Assembly (NCBI RefSeq): GCF_947499585.1
Contig: NZ_CANMOO010000004.1
Location: 62,001-126,000, forward strand
DNA length: 64,000 nucleotides
Source of the DNA: an uncultured Allomuricauda sp.
GTDB taxonomy: Bacteria; Bacteroidota; Bacteroidia; Flavobacteriales; Flavobacteriaceae
Direction of reading: 5' to 3'
This document shows, piece after piece, positions 54,588 to 63,872 of this stretch; positions within the stretch are counted from its first letter, which is position 1, and every line of letters begins with the position of its first letter. Both the position numbers and the translations under genes were made by a program. Below the pieces are notes generated by a model. That model saw only the letters and a list, made by a program, of their open reading frames with translations. It was not told where the DNA came from and searched no databases.

Positions 54588-55418
54588 ATGAATTTAAAAG
54601 TTGCAATACAGGGAATTAGGGGGTCTAACCACCATCAAGTGGCAAAGGATTTTTTTGGTGATGATATAGATTTGTTGGAGTGCCTTTCTTTTGATGCCGT
54701 TATAGCACATTTGTTAAATGGTTCTGCAGATAAGGGAATTATGGCTATTGAGAATTCAATTGCTGGTTCAATAATTCCCAACTACAATCTAATTTACCAT
54801 AATAATATGCACATTATTGGGGAGCATTATTTGAGCATCCATCACAATTTAATGGTATTGAAAGGAAGTTCATTTGCGGATATTGAAGAAGTGCACTCGC
54901 ACCCGATGGCCCTATTGCAATGCAAGGAGTTTTTTAAGAAATACCCAAAGATAAAATTAGTTGAGGATGTGGATACTGCTGAGACGGCTAAACGCATCAA
55001 AGAAGGTAAGTTAACCAATATTGCTGCCATTGCTCCCAAAGTTGCCGCAGAGTTGTATAATTTGGATATTATTGCTTCTGAAATCCAGACGATTAAAAAT
55101 AATGCAACGCGTTTTATCATTTTAAAAAAACAGAACAAAGTTCTGCCAGAGGAAGAGATAAACAAAGCTTCCTTAAGATTTATTACGGACCATAAACGTG
55201 GAAGTTTGGCAACAGTATTGAATGTTATGAGCGATTGTAATTTGAATTTGACAAAAATCCAATCCTTACCAGTGATTGAAACCCCCTGGAAATATGCCTT
55301 TTTTGTGGATGTGACTTTTGAGAGATATGATTACTTCATAAAAGCAAAATCATTATTGGAAATTATGTCTGAGGATTTTAGAGTGTTGGGCGAATATAAA
55401 AATGCACTGCAGTCATGA
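54588..55418 (+). CDS. pheA: Prephenate dehydratase
   Basis: Converts prephenate to phenylpyruvate. 276 residues: dehydratase domain 1-180 (KVAIQGIRGSNHHQVAKDFF, MAIENSIAGSI, then NNATRFIIL with the catalytic Thr) and an ACT domain about 190-276 (GSLATVLNVMSDCNLNLTKIQS), the usual Phe-binding allosteric site. There is no chorismate mutase domain; that activity is fused to DAHP synthase at the operon's end. First structural gene after the attenuator. Confidence 0.94.
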   Translation: MNLKVAIQGIRGSNHHQVAKDFFGDDIDLLECLSFDAVIAHLLNGSADKGIMAIENSIAGSIIPNYNLIYHNNMHIIGEHYLSIHHNLMVLKGSSFADIEEVHSHPMALLQCKEFFKKYPKIKLVEDVDTAETAKRIKEGKLTNIAAIAPKVAAELYNLDIIASEIQTIKNNATRFIILKKQNKVLPEEEINKASLRFITDHKRGSLATVLNVMSDCNLNLTKIQSLPVIETPWKYAFFVDVTFERYDYFIKAKSLLEIMSEDFRVLGEYKNALQS

Positions 55419-56557
55419 TTACAGCAGATAGATTACATAGCGTTCAAGAGTATTACTTTTCTAAAAAATTAAGGGAAGTCCGTAGTCTTATTGATGAAGG
55501 TAGGCCAATAATCAATATGGGCATTGGCAGTCCTGATTTACCTCCTTCAAAAGAAACTGTGAGCACATTACAACATGTTTTAGAAGACAGCAAAGCACAC
55601 CAGTACCAAAGTTATCAGGGCTTGCCAGAACTTCGCGAAGCTATGGCCAACTTTTATGAGTCACGTTTTGACGTGCGGGTAAATGCCAATACTGAACTTT
55701 TGCCTCTTATGGGTTCAAAAGAAGGTATTATGCATATTAGCTTAGCTTTTTTGAATGTTGGGGATGAGGTGCTAATACCAAACCCTGGCTACCCTACATA
55801 TACTTCCGTGACAAACTTAGTGGGGGCAAAACCCATTATGTATGATTTGACAGCAGAAAATGGTTGGCTTCCAGATATAAAAGCATTGGAGCGAATGGAC
55901 CTATCAAAGGTTAAATTGATGTGGATAAGCTACCCTAACATGCCTACTGGTGCCAGAATAAGCATGGCTAAAATGAAAGAACTTATTGCGTTTGCAAAAG
56001 CCAATAATATACTTGTGGTCAATGACAACCCATACAGTTTTGTTCTGAATGATGATCCAACCAGTATTTTACAAGTTGAAGGTGCAAAAGAGGTTGCCTT
56101 GGAATTAAATTCGTTGAGCAAAACCTTTAATATGGCTGGTTGGCGAGTGGGGATGGTACTAGGTAGTCAAGAACATATTACAGCAGTTTTAAAAATAAAG
56201 AGCAATATGGATTCAGGCATGTTTTACGGAATTCAGAAGGGAGCAATAACAGCTTTGCAAAGCGGTTCGGATTGGTTCAAGAATTTAGATAAAGTTTATG
56301 AAAGACGCAGGAAACTTATGTTTGAACTGGTGGATAAACTTGGAGCTGCTTACGATACGAATACGGCAGGTATGTTCGTTTGGGCCAAGTTGCCAAAAGG
56401 ATCTAAGTCTTCAGAAACCTTTATAGATGAGGTATTGTACGATAAAAATATTTTCATAGCTCCCGGAACTATTTTTGGAAGTAATGGTGAAGGATACATA
56501 CGGTTTTCACTTTGTGTAAAAGAAGAAAAAATTAAGGAAGCTATAGCTAGATTTTAG
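55415..56557 (+). CDS. Class I/II PLP aminotransferase, probably aromatic
   Basis: 380 residues, overlapping the prephenate dehydratase stop by 4 bases. INMGIGSPDLPPSKET, YQSYQGLPELREAM and NSLSKTFNMAGWRVGM with Schiff-base Lys236 place it in the aspartate aminotransferase superfamily. Position between prephenate dehydratase and dehydrogenase suggests it transaminates phenylpyruvate and 4-hydroxyphenylpyruvate (or prephenate). Some members are annotated LL-diaminopimelate aminotransferase-like, an alternative. Confidence 0.9.
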   Translation: MITADRLHSVQEYYFSKKLREVRSLIDEGRPIINMGIGSPDLPPSKETVSTLQHVLEDSKAHQYQSYQGLPELREAMANFYESRFDVRVNANTELLPLMGSKEGIMHISLAFLNVGDEVLIPNPGYPTYTSVTNLVGAKPIMYDLTAENGWLPDIKALERMDLSKVKLMWISYPNMPTGARISMAKMKELIAFAKANNILVVNDNPYSFVLNDDPTSILQVEGAKEVALELNSLSKTFNMAGWRVGMVLGSQEHITAVLKIKSNMDSGMFYGIQKGAITALQSGSDWFKNLDKVYERRRKLMFELVDKLGAAYDTNTAGMFVWAKLPKGSKSSETFIDEVLYDKNIFIAPGTIFGSNGEGYIRFSLCVKEEKIKEAIARF

Positions 56558-56560
56558 GAT

Positions 56561-57421
56561 ATGAATGTAGTCATTATTGGTATTGGATTGATAGGAGGTT
56601 CTTTTGCTAAAGATATTAAACTACTATACCCTGATGCAAACATTCTTGGAATTGATACAAATAAATCTCATGTAGAGGAAGCCTTGGAACTTGGAATAAT
56701 TCAGGAACAAGGTAATTATGAATCTTTGGCCTCTGCAGATTTAGTATTGATCAGTATTCCCGTAAACGCCCTTACGTTGGAACTGCCTAAGATATTGGAT
56801 GCAGCGGGTGATGAGACCGTAGTAATTGATGCTGGATCCACCAAGAGACTGATTTGTAAAATTATATCGGATCACCCAAAGCGGAGGAATTTTATGGCTT
56901 GCCATCCTATTGCGGGAACAGAGTTCTCTGGCCCTTCAGCGGCAATTAATGGTCTGTATGAAGGCAAAACCAATATTATATGTGAAGTGGAAAAGACCGC
57001 TTTTAAGCTTCAAGAAAAGGCATTGGAAGTTTTTCAAAGATTAAAAATGCGTATTCGCTATATGAACCCAGAAGCACATGACAAACATATAGCTTACGTA
57101 TCTCATTTATCACATATTAGCTCATTTATGTTGGGAAAGACAGTAATTGAAAAAGAAAAAAATGAGCGTGATATTTTTGACATGGCAGGGAGTGGATTTG
57201 AAAGCACCGTTCGGTTGGCAAAAAGTTCTCCAGATATGTGGACGCCAATCTTTGAGCAGAACAAAGAGAACGTAATAGAGACTTTGGAGGAGTACATTCA
57301 AAACTTGGAAACCTTCAAACAATTGCTTTTGAATAATGACTTTGAGAATGTGTATAAAGAAATGAACAATACCAATAAAATAAAACAAATACTAAAAGGA
57401 ATACCACTTACAAAAAAATAG
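56561..57421 (+). CDS. tyrA: Prephenate dehydrogenase
   Basis: NAD(P)-dependent oxidative decarboxylation of prephenate to 4-hydroxyphenylpyruvate. 286 residues with dinucleotide motif IGIGLIGGSFAKDI (6-19), the acidic end ILGIDTNK, and MACHPIAGTEFSGP with the catalytic His. No ACT or chorismate mutase domain. Third gene of the operon, 3 bases after the aminotransferase. Confidence 0.95.
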   Translation: MNVVIIGIGLIGGSFAKDIKLLYPDANILGIDTNKSHVEEALELGIIQEQGNYESLASADLVLISIPVNALTLELPKILDAAGDETVVIDAGSTKRLICKIISDHPKRRNFMACHPIAGTEFSGPSAAINGLYEGKTNIICEVEKTAFKLQEKALEVFQRLKMRIRYMNPEAHDKHIAYVSHLSHISSFMLGKTVIEKEKNERDIFDMAGSGFESTVRLAKSSPDMWTPIFEQNKENVIETLEEYIQNLETFKQLLLNNDFENVYKEMNNTNKIKQILKGIPLTKK

Positions 57422-57429
57422 AATTCATT

Positions 57430-58512
57430 ATGGAAAACAAGAAGGAAATGAGAACATGGTTGGATGATATGGACTTGCCACATCCATTAGTTATTGCAGG
57501 ACCTTGCAGTGCAGAGACAGAAGACCAAGTATTAAAGATAGCTCATGATTTAAAAGATACCGATGTCAATTATTACCGTGCAGGCATCTGGAAGCCAAGA
57601 ACACGTCCAGGTAATTTTGAAGGTGTTGGTGCCATCGGATTAAAGTGGTTACAGAAAGTAAAAGAGGAGACAGGTCTAAAAACGGCCACAGAAGTTGCAA
57701 ATAGGGCCCATGTAGATTTAGCCTTGGAGCATGATGTGGATTTATTGTGGATTGGGGCACGTTCAACCGTAAGCCCTTTTATTGTTCAAGAAATTGCTGA
57801 TGCCTTAGAAGGAACGGATAAAATTGTATTGATAAAGAACCCAGTAAATCCAGATTTATCTTTGTGGTTGGGAGCTGTAGAACGCTTGTATTCAGCTGAT
57901 ATTAAAAATTTGGGGGTTATACACAGAGGTTTTTCCACATATGAAAAGACCAAATACAGAAATATTCCAGAATGGCAAATGGCAATTGAGTTACAATCAA
58001 AATTTCCGGATTTACCCATAATCAATGACCCTAGCCATATTACTGGGAAACGTGATATGATTTTTGATGTATCACAAACAGCTTTGGATTTAAATTTTGA
58101 TGGACTAATGATTGAAACCCACCATGATCCAGATAATGCTTGGAGTGATGCGGCTCAGCAAGTAACCCCTAAACGATTAGTGCAGATTATGGATGACCTT
58201 CGTATTAGAAAAGAGACTGATGAAGAAGCGGAGTATAATAGCAAATTAAGCAACTTAAGAGCTCAGATTGATGTAATTGACAATCAGATCATTGATATCC
58301 TTGGGAAGCGAATGAAAGTCTCAGGAGGTATAGGAACGCTTAAAAAGCAAAAGAACGTAGCGGTATTACAAACCAATAGATGGAATGCTATTTTGGGTAA
58401 AATGATTTTAGAAGGGGAATCCCAAGGACTTAGTGAGGAATTTGTGTTAAGAATGTTCAAGGCAATTCACCAAGAATCTATTAATCATCAAGAGAAGATT
58501 ATAAACGCCTAA
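57430..58512 (+). CDS. Bifunctional DAHP synthase / chorismate mutase
   Basis: 360 residues: a type I-beta (KDO8P-synthase-like) DAHP synthase at about 1-262 with VIAGPCSAET, YRAGIWKPRTRPGNFEG, LLWIGARST and NDPSHITGKRD, then an AroQ-type chorismate mutase at about 268-355 (LRAQIDVIDNQIIDILGKRM). It supplies both the first shikimate-pathway step and the chorismate-to-prephenate step for the enzymes encoded upstream. In homologues (DAHPS-CM of Porphyromonas and Prevotella) the mutase domain also gives prephenate feedback. Last gene of the operon. Confidence 0.95.
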   Translation: MENKKEMRTWLDDMDLPHPLVIAGPCSAETEDQVLKIAHDLKDTDVNYYRAGIWKPRTRPGNFEGVGAIGLKWLQKVKEETGLKTATEVANRAHVDLALEHDVDLLWIGARSTVSPFIVQEIADALEGTDKIVLIKNPVNPDLSLWLGAVERLYSADIKNLGVIHRGFSTYEKTKYRNIPEWQMAIELQSKFPDLPIINDPSHITGKRDMIFDVSQTALDLNFDGLMIETHHDPDNAWSDAAQQVTPKRLVQIMDDLRIRKETDEEAEYNSKLSNLRAQIDVIDNQIIDILGKRMKVSGGIGTLKKQKNVAVLQTNRWNAILGKMILEGESQGLSEEFVLRMFKAIHQESINHQEKIINA

Positions 58513-58539
58513 TCTTTTTTCAAGATTTGTTGGATCAAT

Positions 58540-58590
58540 GTCATTTTGGACTTAATGAGAAATCATTTTGTTCAAAATGACGTTTTTATT
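58540..58590 (+). terminator. Likely terminator of the aromatic operon
   Basis: Stem GTCATTTTG (58540-58548) / CAAAATGAC (58573-58581), 24-base loop, then GTTTTTATTTT. Sequence and loop resemble the GTCATT dispersed repeat family, so a repeat may serve as terminator. Confidence 0.55.
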
Positions 58591-58649
58591 TTAAAAAGTG
58601 TAACAGTATTCTAAATTATTCATCTTTTAAAAAGATAAAACACAGTATC

Positions 58650-59324
58650 ATGAAAAAGTTCTTTGCACTTAGCCTCTTTTTAATTTCCACAACTATTTTT
58701 TCACAACGTATGATAGATACGGAAGTTGGGGATTTTGATAAAATCAAAGTTTTTGATTTGATTGAAGTAAATCTGATTCAATCAGATGAGAACAGGATTA
58801 TGATAAAGGGCAGAAATGTGGATGACATTATTTGGATGAACAAGGATGGCGTGTTAAAACTACGCATGCAATTAGATAAAAAATTCTTAGGGGAATATAC
58901 CCTGATTGAAGTGTACTACACCGATTTGGATGTTATTGATGGGAATGAAGGAGCTAAAATCACCTGTAACGAATTGGTTAAGAAGGATAAAATTGAACTG
59001 AGAGCACAAGAAGGCGCAAAAATTCGTATTGGCATGGATGTCGAATATGCAGAAATAAGGGCAGTCACAGGTGGTATTGTTCAAGCTACCGGGCTAGCAC
59101 AAAATCAAAGTATTGTTTTAAATACTGGAGGAATTTTTGATGGAAGGGATTTAAGAACATCAACTACTGATATTAGGGTATCTGCTGGAGGTGAAGCAGA
59201 CATTTTTGCATCAGAAGAGGTGGATATCAACATAAAAGCTGGAGGTGATGTCCATGTATACGGAAGACCTAAAAAAGTTCACAAAAATACTTTCGTAGGA
59301 GGAAGAGTTTATATGGTAGATTAA
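58650..59324 (+). CDS. Head-GIN domain (DUF2807) secreted protein
   Basis: 224 residues. Signal peptide 1-18 (ends TIFSQ), then a repetitive beta-rich domain (FDKIKVFDLIEVNLIQSDEN, regular strand repeats with G-A-K, G-G-I and G-G-E turns) matching DUF2807. Unlike the member at 42.1 kb it lacks a lipobox, so it should be free in the periplasm or exported. Appears monocistronic. Confidence 0.85.
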   Translation: MKKFFALSLFLISTTIFSQRMIDTEVGDFDKIKVFDLIEVNLIQSDENRIMIKGRNVDDIIWMNKDGVLKLRMQLDKKFLGEYTLIEVYYTDLDVIDGNEGAKITCNELVKKDKIELRAQEGAKIRIGMDVEYAEIRAVTGGIVQATGLAQNQSIVLNTGGIFDGRDLRTSTTDIRVSAGGEADIFASEEVDINIKAGGDVHVYGRPKKVHKNTFVGGRVYMVD

Positions 59325-59340
59325 GAATATAAGAATTATG

Positions 59341-59390
59341 CAAAAAAAGCCCGGTACGATTTTGTTCACACCAGGCTTTTGTGTTTTTTT
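59341..59390. terminator. Bidirectional terminator between convergent genes
   Basis: Arms AAAAGCCCGGT and ACCAGGCTTTT with one C-A mismatch on the plus strand, which is a G-U pair on the minus strand. T-runs follow on both sides. Confidence 0.75.
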
Positions 59391-59399
59391 AAAGAATAA

Positions 59400-59840
59400 T
59401 TACCTCTTGAAGATATACCTTGTAATAAAAATTCCTTGGCCATCTTCTTCCCCGCCATCGCTTTCCACTGCGCTGGTTACAAAAGCCAGTTCCCAGCCGT
59501 TGGCAACCATGTCATTGATCATAGAAGTCAACAAAGCATCATTGGCAGCAATGTTCTGAAAACGGATTCCGCCAATGTTGTAAAAGTTCAACAATTTGGT
59601 TTCCTCAAAATTCTTTACCCTGATGTTACCTCTTTTAGATTTGTTCCTTGTATTATCATCTTCTGTTTGAACACTGGTGTATTCTCGATAATCTTTGTCC
59701 TCTAAGGCGTTAATAATTCTAGACCTGCCCAACCCATTGGGAACAATGGACTCAACACTTGTTATGACCTTGAATTCTTGCGCACTAAGACTTAAACTTG
59801 TGGTTAATAACAAACTAGCAACCAATAAAAATTTTCTCAT
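59400..59840 (-). CDS. Secreted protein of unknown function, tandem copy A
   Basis: 146 residues from the ATG at 59838-59840; a longer frame to 59924 crosses a terminator and is rejected. Signal peptide 1-21 (ends LSAQ). The mature 125 residues differ from copy B (59955-60395) at only ten positions, while the signal peptides differ almost throughout. Motifs: VITSVESIVPNGLGRSRI, TEDDNTRNKSKRG and a C-terminal NDMVANGWELAFVTSAVES. The end loosely resembles DUF4177-like small proteins, but I do not recognise the family. Confidence 0.8.
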   Translation of the reverse strand: MRKFLLVASLLLTTSLSLSAQEFKVITSVESIVPNGLGRSRIINALEDKDYREYTSVQTEDDNTRNKSKRGNIRVKNFEETKLLNFYNIGGIRFQNIAANDALLTSMINDMVANGWELAFVTSAVESDGGEEDGQGIFITRYIFKR

Positions 59841-59897
59841 AATGTGTTTTTCTATATAGGAAAGACAATTTTTTTTTTGAAGGGTTGCATTTAGGGC

Positions 59898-59939
59898 AAA
59901 TAAAAAAGCCCTTTGATTTTTCAAAGGGCTTTTTTATTT
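59898..59939. terminator. Strong bidirectional terminator between the tandem copies
   Basis: A perfect 19-bp stem (AAATAAAAAAGCCCTTTGA and complement, loop TTTT) with T-rich tails on both strands. It ends the copy B transcript before copy A. Confidence 0.9.
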
Positions 59940-59954
59940 GGGTAAATATGTAAT

Positions 59955-60395
59955 TTACTTCTTAAAGATATACCTTGTAATAAAGATTCCTTTTCCATCA
60001 CCTTTTCCACCTTCACTTTCCACTGCACTGGTCACAAAGGCCAATTCCCAGCCATTAGCTACCATATCATTGATCATTGATGAAAGTAAGGCATCGTTTG
60101 CAGCAATATTCTGGAAACGGATTCCACCAATATTGTAAAAGTTCAATAATTTAGTTTCTTCAAAATTCTTTACACGGATTTCTCCACGTTTAGACTTGTT
60201 TCTTGTATTATCATCTTCAGTTTGCACACTAGTGTACTCTCTGTAATCCTTTTCTTCAAGGGCATTTACAATTCTTGAACGGCCTAAACCATTTGGAACG
60301 ATAGATTCGACACTGGTAATAACTTTGAACTGTTGGGCATTCATTTCAAAAGTTGCAGCTAATGCAATGATTGCGATAAATAAAAGTTTTTTCAT
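59955..60395 (-). CDS. Secreted protein of unknown function, tandem copy B
   Basis: 146 residues, signal peptide 1-21 (ends EMNAQ). The mature part is 115 of 125 identical to copy A, with many silent codon differences between the two genes, so this is an old duplication kept by protein-level selection rather than a recent copy. Divergent from rsgA; separated from copy A by a strong terminator, so the copies are likely expressed independently. Confidence 0.8.
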   Translation of the reverse strand: MKKLLFIAIIALAATFEMNAQQFKVITSVESIVPNGLGRSRIVNALEEKDYREYTSVQTEDDNTRNKSKRGEIRVKNFEETKLLNFYNIGGIRFQNIAANDALLSSMINDMVANGWELAFVTSAVESEGGKGDGKGIFITRYIFKK

Positions 60396-60490
60396 GTTGT
60401 AATTGATTATTTTGATTATGATACTATCAATAGATATATCGCTTCAATTAGAGGATTATTGTTTCTTTGCAATTAAAATATTAACAAATA

Positions 60491-61435
60491 GTGCAAGGAA
60501 CAGTCTATAAATCTACCGGAAGTTGGTATACCGTTAAATCGGAAGAAGGTGGTTTTTATGAATGCCGTATAAAAGGTAAGTTCCGTATAAAAGGTATAAA
60601 GAGTACTAATCCAGTAGCTGTTGGGGATAATGTTGTGTTTGAATTAGAGGAGATTGGAGATGAAACAGTTGCTGTAATTTATGAAATAAAAGAAAGGAAG
60701 AATTATATCATCCGTAAATCCGTAAATCTATCTAAGCAGACACATATCATTGCAGCCAATTTAGATCAGGTCTTTTTATTGATTACTTTAAACAATCCAC
60801 CAACGTTTACCAGTTTTATTGACCGATTTTTAGTAACAGCCGAGGCGTATGAGATTCCGGTTGTGTTATTGTTCAATAAGATGGATGTTTATGATGAGGA
60901 CCAAATGATAGAAGTGGACTATTTAATAAAGCTTTATACGGAAATAGGGTACAGTTGTATAGATATAGCTGCCAAGGAAGGAAAGAATGTAGATAAGGTC
61001 AAAGAGCTGATGATAGGCAAGACAAGTATGTTCTCTGGACATTCCGGAGTTGGGAAATCTACTTTGGTGAATGCATTGGAATCTGGATTAAAATTAAAAA
61101 CTGCTGAGATTTCCGAACAACATTTACAAGGACAACACACCACTACTTTTGCAGAAATGTACGACCTCTCGTTTAATGCAAGGATCATAGATACACCTGG
61201 CATCAAAGGATTTGGTATTGTTGATATGGAACAAAGTGAGATAGGAGATTATTTTCCTGAGTTTTTTAAGTTAAAACCTGAATGTAAGTTCAATAACTGT
61301 TTACATTTAGATGAACCAAAATGTGCCATTAAAAATGCTCTGGAGAATAACGAAATCTCTTGGAGTAGATATCGCAGTTATGTACAAATGATAACGGACG
61401 AGGAAGAGAACTATAGAGTTGATATTTATAAATAA
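60491..61435 (+). CDS. rsgA: Ribosome small-subunit biogenesis GTPase RsgA
   Basis: Late 30S maturation GTPase. 314 residues: OB fold about 1-70, circularly permuted GTPase with G4 NKMD (about 127-130) before G1 GHSGVGKST (about 181-189) and G3 DTPG, then a zinc-binding end with CKFNNCLH and CAI. Start is GTG at 60491 (MQGTVYKSTGSWY), no ATG being available. Seven bases separate it from dtd. Confidence 0.95.
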   Translation: MQGTVYKSTGSWYTVKSEEGGFYECRIKGKFRIKGIKSTNPVAVGDNVVFELEEIGDETVAVIYEIKERKNYIIRKSVNLSKQTHIIAANLDQVFLLITLNNPPTFTSFIDRFLVTAEAYEIPVVLLFNKMDVYDEDQMIEVDYLIKLYTEIGYSCIDIAAKEGKNVDKVKELMIGKTSMFSGHSGVGKSTLVNALESGLKLKTAEISEQHLQGQHTTTFAEMYDLSFNARIIDTPGIKGFGIVDMEQSEIGDYFPEFFKLKPECKFNNCLHLDEPKCAIKNALENNEISWSRYRSYVQMITDEEENYRVDIYK

Positions 61436-61441
61436 TAATAA

Positions 61442-61894
61442 TTGAGAGCAGTCATACAAAGGGTTTCCAGAGCTAGTATAACGGTGGACAACGATGTGAT
61501 TTCGGCTATTGAAAATGGTCTTCTTGTGTTGCTTGGAATTGAAGATGCAGATGGCAAAGAAGATATAGAATGGCTTTCTAAAAAGATAACAAACCTTCGT
61601 ATTTTTAATGATGATGAAGGTATTATGAACCGATCTATTTTGGATGTGGATGGAAATATCATTGTGGTAAGCCAGTTTACGCTTCACGCCTTAACCAAAA
61701 AAGGAAATCGACCTTCATACATTAAAGCATCAAAGCCGGAAATTGCGATACCGCTTTATGAAGCCTTTGTTCAAAAAATTGAAGAGGACTTAGGAAAAAA
61801 GGTAGGAACAGGAGTCTTTGGAGCAGATATGAAAGTTGATTTATTGAATGACGGCCCTGTTACGATACTGATAGATACAAAACACAGGGAATAA
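61442..61894 (+). CDS. dtd: D-aminoacyl-tRNA deacylase
   Basis: Removes D-amino acids mischarged on tRNA. 150 residues; TTG start at 61442 gives the canonical MRAVIQRVSRASI. The two family motifs are present: SQFTLHA (about 78-84) and the cross-subunit GP in NDGPVTILID near the C-terminus. Cotranscribed with rsgA. Confidence 0.95.
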   Translation: MRAVIQRVSRASITVDNDVISAIENGLLVLLGIEDADGKEDIEWLSKKITNLRIFNDDEGIMNRSILDVDGNIIVVSQFTLHALTKKGNRPSYIKASKPEIAIPLYEAFVQKIEEDLGKKVGTGVFGADMKVDLLNDGPVTILIDTKHRE

Positions 61895-61974
61895 TGGTTT
61901 TTTAACGAAATTGTTTTTTGTTTTTGTAGGAAATATAGCATTTTAGTATTAGCTAATTTAACCGACCAACTTTA

Positions 61975-63870
61975 ATGCGCTTTCTTACTTTTTTTCTGTT
62001 ATTATGTTTTCATTTTTTGTCCTCACAGAATTACAGCTATAACACTATATCTGAAGAACTTCTCAAAAATGCCAATGCTGTTGTAAGGTTGGATCAAATG
62101 TCTGTTGTAGTTAAGGCCAGAGATTTGATGGTAGTTTCTTCTAAAAGAATTATAACGGTTTTAAATGAGAAAGGTGATAGGTATGTTCATGCTTATGCGT
62201 TTTATGATAAAAGTGACAAAATCTCTATTTTAACCGCTAAGATTTATAATAACCAAGGTGAAGAAATAAACAAATTCAAAAAGAAAGATTTTTTTGATCA
62301 AAGCGCTGTTAGTGGAGGTACACTTTACTCAGATTCTAGGATGTTGTTTATGAGATATACTCCAACGGAATATCCATACACAGTTGAGTTTACCAAGGAA
62401 TATACTACACCCAACACGGCATTTGTCCCCTCGTGGAATATAATAGATGGATATAGAATAAGCGTAGAGAAGAGTTCTTTTACTTTTATTAATCAATCAG
62501 GGATAGCTTTTAGACGCAAAGAGTCCAATTTAGAGTTGTATTCCGTTGAAATAAATACTACTGCTAGCAGAGCAAATTACGAAGGGAGTAATTTAAGAGC
62601 ATTGAAAAGGGAACCATTATCTCCATCTTTTAATGAATTTTCACCGACTGTTAAAATTGCTCTTGACAAATTTCATTTGGAAGGAGTCGATGGAACTGCA
62701 AAAACTTGGAAAGAATTTGGTAAATGGATTTATGACGAGTTGTTGACAGGGCTGGATGTTTTAAATCCACAAACTATAGAGCAAGTGCAAAATTTGGTAA
62801 AAGGTGTTGATGATCCTATGGAAAAAATAAAAAGGGTCTACAATTTTGTTCAAGATAATACCAGATATATAAGTGTGCAATTGGGAATAGGTGGCTGGAT
62901 GCCCATAAGTGCTTCTGAGGTGGATAGAGTTAAATATGGGGATTGTAAAGGACTTACTAATTATACAATGGCATTATTAAAATCTGTTGGGATTGATTCT
63001 TATTATACTGTAGTTTATGCAGGTTCTCAGAAGCGCGATTTTGATCCGGATTTTCCTATTATGCAAGGAAATCATGCGTTTTTAAATATTCCTCTTGAAA
63101 AAGAAAATGATATTTGGTTAGAGTGCACTAGCCAAATAACCCCTGTTAATCACCTAGGAACGTTTACAGATAATAGAAACGTGCTTAAAGTAACTCCTTC
63201 CGGAGGCGAAATTGTGAAGACTAAAGCTTATCTAGATGAAGAAAACTATCAACTAACCAAAGCCGAGTATTTTACAGATATTGGCGGTGCAATAAATGGT
63301 AGAATAAGTATTTTATCCAAAGGCATCCAATACAATCAGAAGTATAGACAACCAAGCAAATCTAAGGTAGAACAAGAAGAGTATTATAAGGAATATTGGG
63401 GATATGTAAACAATCTTTCCTTAAGTAAAATCGACTTTAAAAATAACAAAGAAAATATAGTATTTGAAGAGGAACTGGAGATTACTGCAGAGAATTATTT
63501 GTCTCGAACTGAAGAAAAATTTCTTTTTGCGCCAAATATTTCCAATAGGAATTTGGCAATACCTGAAAGATGTAGAAATAGGAAAAGAGATCTTGTAATA
63601 TTTCGTGGATACTTGGATGAAGATGAATTTACCATACACCTTCCAGAAAACTTTAAACCCGAAACATTAATTAAACCTATCAATTTAGAAACGAAGTTTG
63701 GTGATTATCAAGTTGTACTTAAGGAAAAAGCCCCTGGAGTTCTTCAATATAAAAGAAAGCTATTAATTAAATCAGGAAGATATGCAAAGGAGGATTATGA
63801 GTCATACAGAAACTTCCGTAAAAAAATTGCCAGATACGATAACTCTAGAATTGTCCTAACCAAAATATAA
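61975..63870 (+). CDS. DUF3857 / transglutaminase-like secreted protein
   Basis: 631 residues: signal peptide 1-18 (ends LSSQ), DUF3857 about 50-200 (ISILTAKIYNNQGEEINKFK), a transglutaminase-like core about 265-370 with Cys in YGDCKGLTNY and His in QGNHAFLNI, and a C-terminal beta region. Function unknown in Bacteroidetes; the Cys-His pair suggests protease or transglutaminase-like chemistry. A second DUF3857 gene starts 2 bases after its stop. Confidence 0.88.
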   Translation: MRFLTFFLLLCFHFLSSQNYSYNTISEELLKNANAVVRLDQMSVVVKARDLMVVSSKRIITVLNEKGDRYVHAYAFYDKSDKISILTAKIYNNQGEEINKFKKKDFFDQSAVSGGTLYSDSRMLFMRYTPTEYPYTVEFTKEYTTPNTAFVPSWNIIDGYRISVEKSSFTFINQSGIAFRRKESNLELYSVEINTTASRANYEGSNLRALKREPLSPSFNEFSPTVKIALDKFHLEGVDGTAKTWKEFGKWIYDELLTGLDVLNPQTIEQVQNLVKGVDDPMEKIKRVYNFVQDNTRYISVQLGIGGWMPISASEVDRVKYGDCKGLTNYTMALLKSVGIDSYYTVVYAGSQKRDFDPDFPIMQGNHAFLNIPLEKENDIWLECTSQITPVNHLGTFTDNRNVLKVTPSGGEIVKTKAYLDEENYQLTKAEYFTDIGGAINGRISILSKGIQYNQKYRQPSKSKVEQEEYYKEYWGYVNNLSLSKIDFKNNKENIVFEEELEITAENYLSRTEEKFLFAPNISNRNLAIPERCRNRKRDLVIFRGYLDEDEFTIHLPENFKPETLIKPINLETKFGDYQVVLKEKAPGVLQYKRKLLIKSGRYAKEDYESYRNFRKKIARYDNSRIVLTKI

Positions 63871-63872
63871 TT

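Noticed and set aside
59841..59924. Longer N-terminus for tandem copy A
   Set aside because: It would run from the inter-copy terminator; the ATG at 59838-59840 gives a signal peptide aligned with copy B.
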